Source: Bradyrhizobium sp. sGM-13 (GTDB taxonomy: Bacteria > Pseudomonadota > Alphaproteobacteria > Rhizobiales > Xanthobacteraceae). From it: a stretch of 64,000 nt of DNA. Both the position numbers and the translations under genes were made by a program. The stretch lies in assembly GCF_018398875.1 (NCBI RefSeq), contig NZ_JAGWDK010000011.1, positions 1 through 64,000 on the forward strand. Reading direction: 5' to 3'. The notes beneath the pieces are model-generated. The model did not search any database. It had not been told where the DNA came from and saw only the letters and a program-made list of their open reading frames with translations. The first letter of the stretch is position 1. Each line of letters opens with the position of its first letter. Positions 41,971 to 49,981 of this stretch are shown here, in pieces.

Positions 41971-42552
41971 TCACCGCTGCCCGTCGTGCACCGAAATCTG
42001 ATCCACCGAGAGCCCGCCGATGCGCGCGTGGGTGCGGCCGCCGGTTGCCATGACGAGCCCGAACACGATCTCGTCGCGCCGCGGCGCATCCCAGATCGTC
42101 ATCTCGGCGGTGCCGAAATGGCTGCGCACGTAAGCCGCCTCGATGTGGCCGAGCGGGACCATCAGCCGCGTGCCAATCGCGCCGACGGTCTTGGCGGCGG
42201 GCACGACCGCCTTGGCCTGCGCGATCACTTCGCGGATCGCGGCACCACCGGCTTCGTGCCAGACTGCACCGTGCTCGAGTTCTCCGTCGCCGCCGACGAT
42301 CGCGCCCTTGCCATAGGCTTCGATAACGTCCTTGCCGCCCAACCGGTCGCACAACGTCCGCGCCAGTTGCCGGCCGAGATCGCGTAAAGCCGCCTGAAAC
42401 GGCATCAGGTCAGGCTCGTAGCGGCCGGCATGGGGATTGTTGATCACGGCAAGCGCGGTGCCGATCAATAGCGGCCGTGTCCGGCGCGGCCCGCGCTCGT
42501 GCCAGACTTCTTCGATCGAGACTTGCGTCTTCCTGATGTCGTACGCCGTCAC
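41971..42552 (-). CDS. DUF1185 (amino acid synthesis) family protein
   Basis: The 193-residue soluble protein begins MTAYDIRKTQVSIEEVWHER and has TALAVINNPHAGRYEPDLMP, then GGKDVIEAYGKGAIVGGDGE and LVMATGGRTHARIGGLSVDQ. This is the DUF1185 'amino acid synthesis' family, whose activity is not established. It overlaps the FAH-family gene by 4 bp and lies in an operon with it, so it probably acts on the same substrate. Confidence 0.85.
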   Translation of the reverse strand: MTAYDIRKTQVSIEEVWHERGPRRTRPLLIGTALAVINNPHAGRYEPDLMPFQAALRDLGRQLARTLCDRLGGKDVIEAYGKGAIVGGDGELEHGAVWHEAGGAAIREVIAQAKAVVPAAKTVGAIGTRLMVPLGHIEAAYVRSHFGTAEMTIWDAPRRDEIVFGLVMATGGRTHARIGGLSVDQISVHDGQR

Positions 42553-43415
42553 TGCGCGGCCTCATCGATCACGGGGTTACGCAGCACGCCGATCTTCTCC
42601 ACCTCGACCTCGACGACGTCGCCGGGCACCAGGAACATCGGCGGCTTGCGCGTAAATCCGACGCCGGCGGGGGTGCCGGTGGCGATGACGTCGCCCGGCA
42701 TCAGATCGAAGATTTCGGAGGCGTAGTTGATCAGCCGCGGAATCGAGAAGATCAGGAACGAGGTGTCCGACTTCTGCACGGTCTTGCCGTTGATCCGGGT
42801 CTCGAGCTTCAGCTTGGTCGGATCGGGCAGTTCGTCCGTCGTCACCATCCACGGCCCGAACGGCCCGGTTCCGACGAAATTCTTGCCGGCCGCGATCTGC
42901 TGGGCATGCATCTGGTAGTCGCGGACGCTGACGTCGTTATAGATCGAATAGCCGGCGATATGGCCCATGGCGTCGGCCTCGGAAATGTAGCGGCCGGGCT
43001 TGCCGATGATGACGGCGAGTTCGCCCTCCCAATCGAGATGCGTCGACACTTTCGGCCGGATCACCGGCGCGTCATGCCCGACCTGGGAACGCCAGACGCG
43101 CAGGAAGATCGGCGGAAACGCCGTGATCTCGCGCTTCATGCCGTGGGCCGCCGCCTCCTGGTGGTGGTCGAGATAATTGCGCACGGCGCAGACGATCTTT
43201 TCAGGACGCGGGATCACCGGAAGATATTTGACGTCGGCGAGCTTCAGGTCGGGCTTGTGGCCGGCTACTAGACGATCGCGCTTCTCGAAATCGGGGCTTG
43301 CGATGAAGTCCTGCAGCGTGGCGTGGGGCAGCTTGCTGCCGAGGTCGACCACGCCGTCGCCGACGATCACTCCCCAGGTCTCTCTGCCATTGTTCAGAAA
43401 TGAAAGCAGCCGCAT
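42549..43415 (-). CDS. Fumarylacetoacetate hydrolase (FAH) family protein
   Basis: The 288-residue enzyme has the FAH domain: YLPVIPRPEKIVCAVRNYLD, FLRVWRSQVGHDAPVIRP, HLDWEGELAVIIGKPGRYIS (the metal-binding E-x-E pattern) and GYSIYNDVSVRDYQMHAQQI, then the C-terminal LMPGDVIATGTPAGVGFTRK. Members cleave or decarboxylate beta-diketo and ring-cleavage acids of aromatic catabolism. The N-terminal part is extended as in 2-keto-4-pentenoate-hydratase-like proteins. Its promoter carries the palindrome ATTTTCGAAAAT 60 bp upstream, also found before the neighbouring MDR operon. Confidence 0.9.
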   Translation of the reverse strand: MRLLSFLNNGRETWGVIVGDGVVDLGSKLPHATLQDFIASPDFEKRDRLVAGHKPDLKLADVKYLPVIPRPEKIVCAVRNYLDHHQEAAAHGMKREITAFPPIFLRVWRSQVGHDAPVIRPKVSTHLDWEGELAVIIGKPGRYISEADAMGHIAGYSIYNDVSVRDYQMHAQQIAAGKNFVGTGPFGPWMVTTDELPDPTKLKLETRINGKTVQKSDTSFLIFSIPRLINYASEIFDLMPGDVIATGTPAGVGFTRKPPMFLVPGDVVEVEVEKIGVLRNPVIDEAAQ

Positions 43416-43475
43416 GGGACGTATATCCTTCTCGGTTGGACGGGCTGATGAACTGGAATTTCGTCAGAGAGGACT

Positions 43476-43487
43476 ATTTTCGAAAAT
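43476..43487. promoter_or_regulatory. GntR operator palindrome, copy 1
   Basis: ATTTTCGAAAAT, 60 bp upstream of the FAH start, with a leading T. The same 12-bp palindrome is at 44351-44362. It is probably bound by the GntR/FCD regulator encoded at 43574-44275. Confidence 0.7.
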
Positions 43488-43573
43488 CTTGTCGAACGCA
43501 ACCAAAATCCGTCGCTAGGGCGGCATCCATCGAGCACTTATGTGGAAGGCCGCTGCCAGCCGGCCGCAGGCGA

Positions 43574-44275
43574 TCAGCCGGCGCTGATCACGCCGGAAGC
43601 GTATTTTGCGACGTTGTTGGACGTGGTCTGGATGTGGCTCGCGATCAGGGCGCACGCCTGATCGGCGTTGCGGCCGATCGCGGCCTGCATCAGCGCACGA
43701 TGCTCGCCGGCCTTGTCGCGCGGATGCGGCCGGAACATGGCTGACAGATTGCGGTAGCGCTCGGCGCGATCGAACAGCGAGTTTCGCACCGCGAGCAGCG
43801 TCGGCGATCCCGATGCCGAGACCAGCGCCTCATGGAACTGGCGGTGCGCCGCCTTCCATTCGGTATTGCTTGCGTAATCTTCCGGCGCCCGCTCCTCGAT
43901 CCTGGCGAGCCGGTGAAGTGACGAAATAACCCTTATTTCCCAGTCGTCATCGCCCTTTTCGATCGAGCGTCGCATCAGATCGACCTCGATCAGGATGCGG
44001 GCATGCGTCAGGTCGTGCAGATCCTCGAGCGTCACCGGCGCGACCTTATAGCCACGCTGCTCCTCTGCGACGACGAGCCCCTCCGACACCAGCAACGTCA
44101 AGGCTTCGCGCAGCGTCGTGAAACTGGCGCCGAACGACAGGCGCAGCGCGTCGAACTTCAGCGATTCATTCGGCTTGAGCTGGCAGGTGACGATCTCGTT
44201 TCGCAGCCGGTGTGCGATGTCGGAGGCGAGCGTCTTGCCGAATTCCTTGCGCGCCTTGAGGGCTGTCGTTGTCAT
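43574..44275 (-). CDS. GntR-family transcriptional regulator (FCD subclass)
   Basis: The 233-residue protein has a GntR winged HTH (ASDIAHRLRNEIVTCQLKPN; SFGASFTTLREALTLLVSEG; LVVAEEQRGYKVAPVT) and a C-terminal FCD ligand-binding domain (DLMRRSIEKGDDD, KAAHRQFHEALVSASGSPTL, DKAGEHRALMQAAIGRNADQ). FCD regulators usually bind a pathway acid. It lies between a FAH/DUF1185 operon and an MDR/VOC/Bug operon; each promoter carries the ATTTTCGAAAAT palindrome, which marks all three as its likely regulon. The second copy is 75 bp upstream of its own ATG, implying autoregulation. Confidence 0.93.
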   Translation of the reverse strand: MTTTALKARKEFGKTLASDIAHRLRNEIVTCQLKPNESLKFDALRLSFGASFTTLREALTLLVSEGLVVAEEQRGYKVAPVTLEDLHDLTHARILIEVDLMRRSIEKGDDDWEIRVISSLHRLARIEERAPEDYASNTEWKAAHRQFHEALVSASGSPTLLAVRNSLFDRAERYRNLSAMFRPHPRDKAGEHRALMQAAIGRNADQACALIASHIQTTSNNVAKYASGVISAG

Positions 44276-44349
44276 TGATTCGCTCGCGACCCCGGAGCCG
44301 CGATCCTAGCCAAAAAGAATCTCGTTGCAATGATTTTCGTAATGAGACA

Positions 44350-44363
44350 TATTTTCGAAAATA
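44350..44363. promoter_or_regulatory. GntR operator palindrome, copy 2
   Basis: TATTTTCGAAAATA, a perfect 14-bp palindrome, in the divergent region between the GntR gene (75 bp to its ATG) and the MDR gene (24 bp to its ATG). Only its outermost base pair differs from copy 1. Confidence 0.75.
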
Positions 44364-44386
44364 CTTAAAATTTGGGGAGCCGCTCG

Positions 44387-45382
44387 ATGAAGGCTGTACT
44401 GGTGCATCGCCCTGGAGGCCCGGAGGCGCTCGACTATGTCGAGGTGCCGAAGCCGGCGCTGGGCGAGCGGGACGTTCTGATCCGCGCCCAGGCCTTCGGC
44501 ATCGGCCAGCCCGACAAGCTGATCCGCAGCGGCGTCTACAAATGGATGCCGCCGCTGCCGGCCAATCCCGGCAATGATGTCGCCGGAATCCTGGAAGCCG
44601 TGGGTGCGCAGGTGAGCGGGCTTGTCGTCGGCCAGAGGGTGCTCCTGAGCGCGCGCGACCTTACCCAGCGCGGCGGCTGCTACGCCGAATATGTTGCAGC
44701 GCCTGCGGACGCGGTGCACGTGTTGCCGGACAACGTGGCGTTCGAGGACGCGGTGTGCCTGCCGAACTACCAGGTCGCCTGGGCACTGCTGCACAATTGC
44801 GGCTCCGCTACGCCGCCCCACTCGGCCCTCGTCATCGGCGCAGCCGGCGGGGTCGGGACGTCGCTGGTGCAACTCGCAAAACTCGCCGGAATGAAGGTGA
44901 TCGGCACCGTCTCCACGCCGGAGAAGGCCGCCCTCGCGCGAAAGATGGGCGCGGACGAGATCATCTATTATCGCGATGAGGACGTGGTCGCCCGCACCCG
45001 TGCGCTGACCGGCGGACGCGGCGTCAGTCTCGTCTTCGATCACGTCTGCGGCCCCGAATTCTATTCCTATCTCGGCGCACTCGATAAATGGGGCACCATC
45101 GTCTCCTACAACGCGTTTGCCGGACTGCCGACGGAAAACCTGATGGGCGAGATGCGGAAATATCTCGACATCTGCCCGGCGATCCGCTGCTTTTCCTTTC
45201 ACGTCTACGATAACGACCGCGAAGGCCGGCGCGACATCATGCGAAAGATGATCGGCTATCTCGCCGATGGCGCCATTCGCCCGTCGATCTCTAAGCGCTT
45301 CAAGCTCTCTGAAGTTCGCGCCGCGCATGAACTGCTCGATTCCGGTGCGGCGTTCGGCAAGATCGTGATGGCCCCGGATTGA
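44387..45382 (+). CDS. Quinone-oxidoreductase-like MDR enzyme
   Basis: The 331-residue protein is a zinc-independent medium-chain dehydrogenase/reductase of the NADPH:quinone oxidoreductase type. It opens MKAVLVHRPGGPEALDYVEV, has PGNDVAGILEAVGAQVSGLV, and the NADPH-binding SALVIGAAGGVGTSLVQLAK then LAGMKVIGTVSTPEKAALAR. The Cys cluster of zinc-dependent alcohol dehydrogenases is absent. It is the first gene of the GntR-controlled plus-strand operon. The ATG at 44387 is preceded by TTGGGGAGC; the annotated longer start at 44372 is less likely. Confidence 0.9.
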   Translation: MKAVLVHRPGGPEALDYVEVPKPALGERDVLIRAQAFGIGQPDKLIRSGVYKWMPPLPANPGNDVAGILEAVGAQVSGLVVGQRVLLSARDLTQRGGCYAEYVAAPADAVHVLPDNVAFEDAVCLPNYQVAWALLHNCGSATPPHSALVIGAAGGVGTSLVQLAKLAGMKVIGTVSTPEKAALARKMGADEIIYYRDEDVVARTRALTGGRGVSLVFDHVCGPEFYSYLGALDKWGTIVSYNAFAGLPTENLMGEMRKYLDICPAIRCFSFHVYDNDREGRRDIMRKMIGYLADGAIRPSISKRFKLSEVRAAHELLDSGAAFGKIVMAPD

Positions 45383-45434
45383 GCTGGATGCCCGCACAGC
45401 CCAGACATTCTGCCTGAATTCAAGAGGTCACGAG

Positions 45435-46343
45435 ATGATCAAGGTCAAGCGGCTGCGACACGTCACTTTCACCAGCCCGAACATCGAGGCGCAGCTCGAC
45501 TACTACCAGTCCATCATCGGGCTCGGCATCATCCAGCGCAGCGACGGCCGGATCCTGCTCGGCACCGAGTCCGAGGAGCTGACACTGGTTCTCGAACGCG
45601 GCGCGGCCTCGCAATTGACTTCCATCGCCTATGAAGTTGCGCCCAACCTCGATCCGGCCGATCTGCAGAAATCGCTGGCAAGCCTCGGCATCAAATCGGA
45701 GATCAGGAGCGACACCGCGCCGGGAATAGCGAAGGCACTCGTCTTCGACGATCCCGACGGACACCGGATCGAAATGTTTTCCAGATGGGAGTTCTGCAAG
45801 GCCGTCGAGCCGATCCGTGGTCTTGCCGTCGCCAAGCTTGGCCACGTCGCGCTCCATACGCCCGATCCCGAGCGAACCGCAAAATTCTTCGGTGACGTTC
45901 TCGGCTTCCGCATCTCCGACCGCATCGAGGAAAACTTCGTCTTCATGCGCTGCGGCCCCGAACATCATGCGATGAATTTTGCCCGCGGCACCGACGGCCG
46001 TCTGCATCATCTCGCCTTCGAGCTGCGCGACGCCTCACACATGCATCAGGCTTGCGACCTGCTCGGCCGCAACAAGTTTCAGATTCTCTGGGGACCGGTG
46101 CGGCATGGACCCGGCCACAACGTGGCCGTCTACCATTACAACCCCGATGGTTACTTGATCGAGCTCTATTACAGCATGGATCTGATGCTCGACGAAGAGC
46201 TCGGCTATTTCGAGCCGCGTCCCTGGCACCATGATCGTCCGCAGCGGCCGAAGACCTGGATCGGGTTGCCGCGCGACGTCTGGGGCATCGGCCCAGCCAA
46301 GGAGGCGAGCGAATTTTCTCCGGCGATGCGCGGCGTGAAGTAA
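45435..46343 (+). CDS. Two-domain VOC protein, extradiol dioxygenase-like
   Basis: The 302-residue product has two vicinal oxygen chelate modules (KRLRHVTFTSPNIEAQLDYY; AKLGHVALHTPDPERTAKFF). The C-terminal module keeps possible metal ligands: His in GHVALH, His in HHLAFELRD, and Glu in YLIELYYSMD, as in catechol 2,3-dioxygenases. A ring-cleavage or related Fe/Mn reaction is therefore plausible. With FAH and MDR genes under one regulator, the set resembles an aromatic meta-cleavage branch; the substrate cannot be read. Confidence 0.85.
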   Translation: MIKVKRLRHVTFTSPNIEAQLDYYQSIIGLGIIQRSDGRILLGTESEELTLVLERGAASQLTSIAYEVAPNLDPADLQKSLASLGIKSEIRSDTAPGIAKALVFDDPDGHRIEMFSRWEFCKAVEPIRGLAVAKLGHVALHTPDPERTAKFFGDVLGFRISDRIEENFVFMRCGPEHHAMNFARGTDGRLHHLAFELRDASHMHQACDLLGRNKFQILWGPVRHGPGHNVAVYHYNPDGYLIELYYSMDLMLDEELGYFEPRPWHHDRPQRPKTWIGLPRDVWGIGPAKEASEFSPAMRGVK

Positions 46344-46408
46344 TCGCGCACGCCGCCACCAGCCGGAACTGACGTTCAAAAAACAAAACACCTAGGGGTG
46401 AAACACAA

Positions 46409-47419
46409 ATGGCTCGATCGTTGAACGTCCTGCGCGGACGTTTGCTTGCCCTGCGCTGCTGCATCGTTGCCGCAGCGCTCAGCCTCACCTGCCTGGCGCC
46501 TCCCATCGCCGCCGCGCAGACGTATCCCAACCGGCCGATCCGGCTGCTGCACGGCTTTGCGGCGGGCGGCGCCGCCGACACCATGGCGCGCATCGTCTCG
46601 GACGGGCTTTCCAAGCGGCTGGGGCAGCCGGTGGTGGTGGAAGCCAAGCCGGGCGCCGGCGGCAATCTCGCTGCGGACGCCGTCGCCAAATCCGCGCCGG
46701 ATGGCTACACGATCGGTCTCGTCACGGGCGCGCATGCGATCTCGGGCGCGCTGTACAAGCAGCTCGCCTATAGTCCGATCGACAGTTTCGATATGCTATC
46801 GACGATGGTCTACTACGCGCTGGTGATCGCGGTTCGCGCCGACCATCAGGCGAAGACGCTGGCGGACCTGATTGCGATGGCGAAAGCCAAGCCCGATGCC
46901 CTGAGCTACGGCTCGGTCGGTTTCGGCAGCACGCATCATCTCGCGGGCGAGCTGTTGAACGTCACCGCCGGCACCAAGATGGTGCACGTCCCCTATCGCG
47001 GTGACTCACTAACCGTCACCTCCCTGCTCGCCGGAGACGTTCCCGTGATCGTCGGGACAACCGTGCTACTCGCAGGCCAGATCGAAAGCGGCGCCATTCG
47101 CGGCCTCGCCGTCACCTCGCCCGCGCGCACCAAGCTGCTGCCAAACGTGCCTTCCGTACAGGAAGCCGGTGTTGCGGGCTTCGACGTTCGCACCTGGGCC
47201 GGGCTGGTAGCTCCGAAGGGCACGCCGGCCGATATCGTGAAGCGGCTGAACACGGAGATCCAGTCGATGCTGGCCGACCCAACAACGAAGACGGCGCTGG
47301 AGACGGCAACCGGCGGCGAGGTCCGCGGCAGCACGCCGGAGCAAATGCGCGCGCTGATCACGTCGGAGATCGACAAGTGGTCGAAGGTGATCAACGACGC
47401 AGGTATCCCGCGGATCTGA
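46409..47419 (+). CDS. Tripartite tricarboxylate transporter (Bug) substrate-binding protein, copy 1
   Basis: The 336-residue periplasmic receptor has a signal peptide (ALRCCIVAAALSLTCLAPPI then AAAQ, cleavage near residue 32), and the Bug/TctC domain with YPNRPIRLLHGFAAGGAADT, PVVVEAKPGAGGNLAADAVA, and GYTIGLVTGAHAISG. Bug proteins bind carboxylates or related small acids. No tctA or tctB membrane genes are in the window, so it is an orphan receptor. It is the last gene of the GntR-controlled operon (65 bp after the VOC gene). Confidence 0.93.
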   Translation: MARSLNVLRGRLLALRCCIVAAALSLTCLAPPIAAAQTYPNRPIRLLHGFAAGGAADTMARIVSDGLSKRLGQPVVVEAKPGAGGNLAADAVAKSAPDGYTIGLVTGAHAISGALYKQLAYSPIDSFDMLSTMVYYALVIAVRADHQAKTLADLIAMAKAKPDALSYGSVGFGSTHHLAGELLNVTAGTKMVHVPYRGDSLTVTSLLAGDVPVIVGTTVLLAGQIESGAIRGLAVTSPARTKLLPNVPSVQEAGVAGFDVRTWAGLVAPKGTPADIVKRLNTEIQSMLADPTTKTALETATGGEVRGSTPEQMRALITSEIDKWSKVINDAGIPRI

Positions 47420-47496
47420 GCCGATTGCGGCGGGGTTGGCGGAAAGCTCTGAGGCACCGCGTTCTCTGCGACAAGACCGTCACCCGCGGAGGGGGG

Positions 47497-47576
47497 TGAT
47501 CCAGTATTCCAGAGATCACAGATGGAGCCGAGAAACCGCAGCGTACTGGATACCCCGCTTTCGCGGGGTATGACAG
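47497..47576. repeat. Dispersed repeat with strong hairpin
   Basis: The element has complementary ends (CCAGTATTCCAG / GTACTGGAT) and contains the perfect hairpin ATACCCCGC-tttc-GCGGGGTAT (47550-47571). It follows the Bug operon and may also act as a terminator-like structure. Confidence 0.6.
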
Positions 47577-47663
47577 CGGGAGTACTGATGCGCAAGGCAT
47601 TGTAGCATTGCATGCACGGGACTTGTCGCGCGGCGGAATTTTCGCCCTACTCGCCTCGCGACC

Positions 47664-48599
47664 ATGACCAAGCCCGCACCAGTGCCACCTGCCTTCAATC
47701 CGGTCCGGTGGCTGACCAACCAGCCTTACCTGCTGCTGAGCCTGACCTCGCTGTTCTGGGCCGGCAACATCGTGCTGGCGCGCCATGTCGCCGGGCATGT
47801 ACCGCCGTTGACGCTGTCCTGCGTCCGCTGGATCGGCACCTTTCTGATCCTGCTGCCGTTCGCCTGGCCGCATCTGAAGCAGGACTGGCCGGTGCTGCGC
47901 GCGCATCTGCCGATGATGCTGTTCCTGTCGCTGGTCGGTTTCGCCTACAACAATGCGATCTCCTACTGGGCGCTGCAATATACCGAGGCGCTGAACGCGC
48001 TATTGATCCAGTCGGCGGGGCCGTTGTTTGTCGCGCTGTGGTCGCTGGCGCTGTTCGGCGTCCGCCTAACGGGTGCGCAGCTTGCCGGCATCACCATCTC
48101 GCTCGCCGGCGTCCTGACCATCATCCTGCGCGGCGATTTCGGCGCGCTCGCCGGCATCAGGTTCAACTGCGGCGACCTGATGTTTGCGAGCTCGCTCGTG
48201 TCGTTCGGATTGTACTCGGCGCTGATCCCGCGCCGCCCGGCGACGCACGCGCTATCGTTGATTTCGTTCACCACCTGCTGCGGCGCGCTGATGCTGGTGC
48301 CGTTCTCGATCTGGGAATTCTCGACCGGCGCGACGCTGAAATTCGACATGATCTCGATGGCGACGCTGGGCTATGCCGTGATCTTTCCCTCGACGCTGGC
48401 GTACCTGTTCTTCAACCGCGGACTGGCGCTGATCGGCCCCAATCGTGCCGCGCCGTTCTTTCACCTGGTGCCGGTGTTCGGCTCGGCGATGGCGATCCTG
48501 CTGCTCGGCGAGCAGTTGCGCTTATTCCATCTCGTGGGCTATGCGCTGGTGCTGGCCGGCGTGGTGATCGCTTCAAGGCGGGCTTCGGCGAAGATATGA
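47664..48599 (+). CDS. DMT-superfamily exporter (EamA family), copy 2
   Basis: The 311-residue inner-membrane protein, with about ten helices, parallels the one at 32305-33234 over its length: NQPYLLLSLTSLFWAGNIVL, ALNALLIQSAGPLFVALWSL, TYLFFNRG-like YLFFNRGLALIGPNRAAPFF. The substrate is unknown; the EamA family exports amino acids, sugars or drugs. It stands between the Bug receptor genes, flanked by repeats. Confidence 0.9.
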   Translation: MTKPAPVPPAFNPVRWLTNQPYLLLSLTSLFWAGNIVLARHVAGHVPPLTLSCVRWIGTFLILLPFAWPHLKQDWPVLRAHLPMMLFLSLVGFAYNNAISYWALQYTEALNALLIQSAGPLFVALWSLALFGVRLTGAQLAGITISLAGVLTIILRGDFGALAGIRFNCGDLMFASSLVSFGLYSALIPRRPATHALSLISFTTCCGALMLVPFSIWEFSTGATLKFDMISMATLGYAVIFPSTLAYLFFNRGLALIGPNRAAPFFHLVPVFGSAMAILLLGEQLRLFHLVGYALVLAGVVIASRRASAKI

Positions 48600-48611
48600 G
48601 AGCTTACGTAT

Positions 48612-48724
48612 CCCAGACGCGGCGCAGCGCGACTTCAGCGCTGCTCCGCAGAGCCGGGACCCAGCAACCGGTGGGCCCCGGTTCAGCAGCGCGTCACTTC
48701 GTGCCGCACTGCGCCCGGGGCACG
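48612..48724. repeat. Dispersed repeat, copy A (CCGCAGAGCCGGGACCC core)
   Basis: Contains the core CCGCAGAGCCGGGACCC and the end CAGCAGCGCGTCACTTCGTG. The same elements, in the same order, make up a second copy at 49853-49970. It lies in the gap before the Bug copy 2 gene. Confidence 0.65.
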
Positions 48725-48820
48725 TGAGCCTGCGCGGCGTCTTGCCGGGCTTCCACTTTGTCCTTCGGCAGGCTAGCTTGCCGGCCATTTCAACAGAACA
48801 ACAACAGAGGAAACAACTAT

Positions 48821-49798
48821 ATGTTCGCGCTATTGAAGCGGTATCGGCCTGTCGCCGTAGCGGCTCCCCTGATGCTGGCGATGATCGCCACGGCTGCCGC
48901 GCAGGCGCCCTACCCGAACCGCAACATCACGCTGGTGCTGCCGTTCGCGGCTGGCAGCGGCACCGATACCACCACGCGCATCATTTCGAAGGAGCTCGGC
49001 ACCGCGCTCGGCACTGGCATGGTGATCGAGAACAAGGCAGGCGCCAACGGCTCGATCGCGGCGAGCTATGTCGCGCGCTCGGCGCCCGACGGCTACACGC
49101 TGTTCGTGACGACCAACACGTCGCATTCGGCCAATCCGTATCTTTTGAAGAACATGACCTACGATCCGATCAAGGATTTCACGCCGATCGCGCGCACCGG
49201 CGACCTGCCCTTCATGCTGGTGATCAATCCGGAGGTTCCAGCCAACTCCGTGGCCGAGCTGATCGCGCTCGCCAAGAAAGAGCCGGGCAAATACACCTAT
49301 GCCAGCGGCAGCTCGGCAGCGATCGTCGCGGGCGCGACCTTCGCCCGCCTCGCGGGCATCGACCTCCTGCACGTTCCCTACAAGAGCTCGCCGCCGGCGC
49401 TGACCGACCTGATCGCCGGCCGCGTCTCCATGATGTTCATCGACGTGCCGACCGGCCTGCCGCACGTCAACGCCAAGGCGCTGAAGGCGCTGGCGGTGAC
49501 GACCAAGAAGCGCTCGGCGCTGCTGCCCGATCTGCCGACCATGGACGATACGGTGAAGGGTTTTGATATCACCTCGTGGCAGGGCTATTTTGGTCCGGCC
49601 AACCTGCCGAAGGATGTCGTGACCAGGCTGAACGCGGAGATCCGCAAGGTGGTCGAGCGGCCCGACATCAAGAGCCAACTCGCCGAGCGCGGCATGGAAG
49701 CATTCTCCGGAACGCCGGAAGAGTTCGACGCCTTCGTGAAGGAGCAGCTCCTGGTGTGGGAGAAGCTGATCACGGCCGCGGGGATCGAGAAGCAGTAG
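48821..49798 (+). CDS. Bug-type periplasmic substrate-binding protein, copy 2
   Basis: The 325-residue receptor starts MFALLKRYRPVAVAAPLMLA with a signal peptide cleaved near AAAQA (about residue 27). The TctC domain has YPNRNITLVLPFAAGSGTDT and MVIENKAGANGSIAASYVAR, DGYTLFVTTNTSHSANPYLL. It is only distantly similar to copy 1 and probably binds a different acid. It has its own promoter region, and no transporter subunits adjoin it. The chemoreceptor gene lies convergently 180 bp downstream. Confidence 0.93.
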   Translation: MFALLKRYRPVAVAAPLMLAMIATAAAQAPYPNRNITLVLPFAAGSGTDTTTRIISKELGTALGTGMVIENKAGANGSIAASYVARSAPDGYTLFVTTNTSHSANPYLLKNMTYDPIKDFTPIARTGDLPFMLVINPEVPANSVAELIALAKKEPGKYTYASGSSAAIVAGATFARLAGIDLLHVPYKSSPPALTDLIAGRVSMMFIDVPTGLPHVNAKALKALAVTTKKRSALLPDLPTMDDTVKGFDITSWQGYFGPANLPKDVVTRLNAEIRKVVERPDIKSQLAERGMEAFSGTPEEFDAFVKEQLLVWEKLITAAGIEKQ

Positions 49799-49810
49799 CT
49801 GCCGCGCTGG

Positions 49811-49843
49811 GTAGGTGGGCAAAGCGAAGCGGGCCCACCCTAC
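49811..49843. repeat. Short dispersed repeat (copy of the 22340-22377 family)
   Basis: GTAGGTGGGCAAAGCGAAGC followed by GGGCCCACCCTAC, a short palindromic form of the element at 22340-22377. Confidence 0.6.
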
Positions 49844-49852
49844 AGCGCTCGT

Positions 49853-49970
49853 GTCCCGGACGCGGTGCAGCACCTCTTGGTGATGCACCGCAGAGCCGGG
49901 ACCCGCGGCACGATGGACCCCGGATCAGCAGCGCATCACTTCGTGCTGAGCAGCATCCGGGGAACGCGAC
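49853..49970. repeat. Dispersed repeat, copy B
   Basis: Carries CCGCAGAGCCGGGACCC and CAGCAGCGCATCACTTCGTG, as copy A at 48612-48724. It fills the gap before the chemoreceptor gene's 3' end. Confidence 0.65.
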
Positions 49971-49981
49971 CAGCGTGAAAC

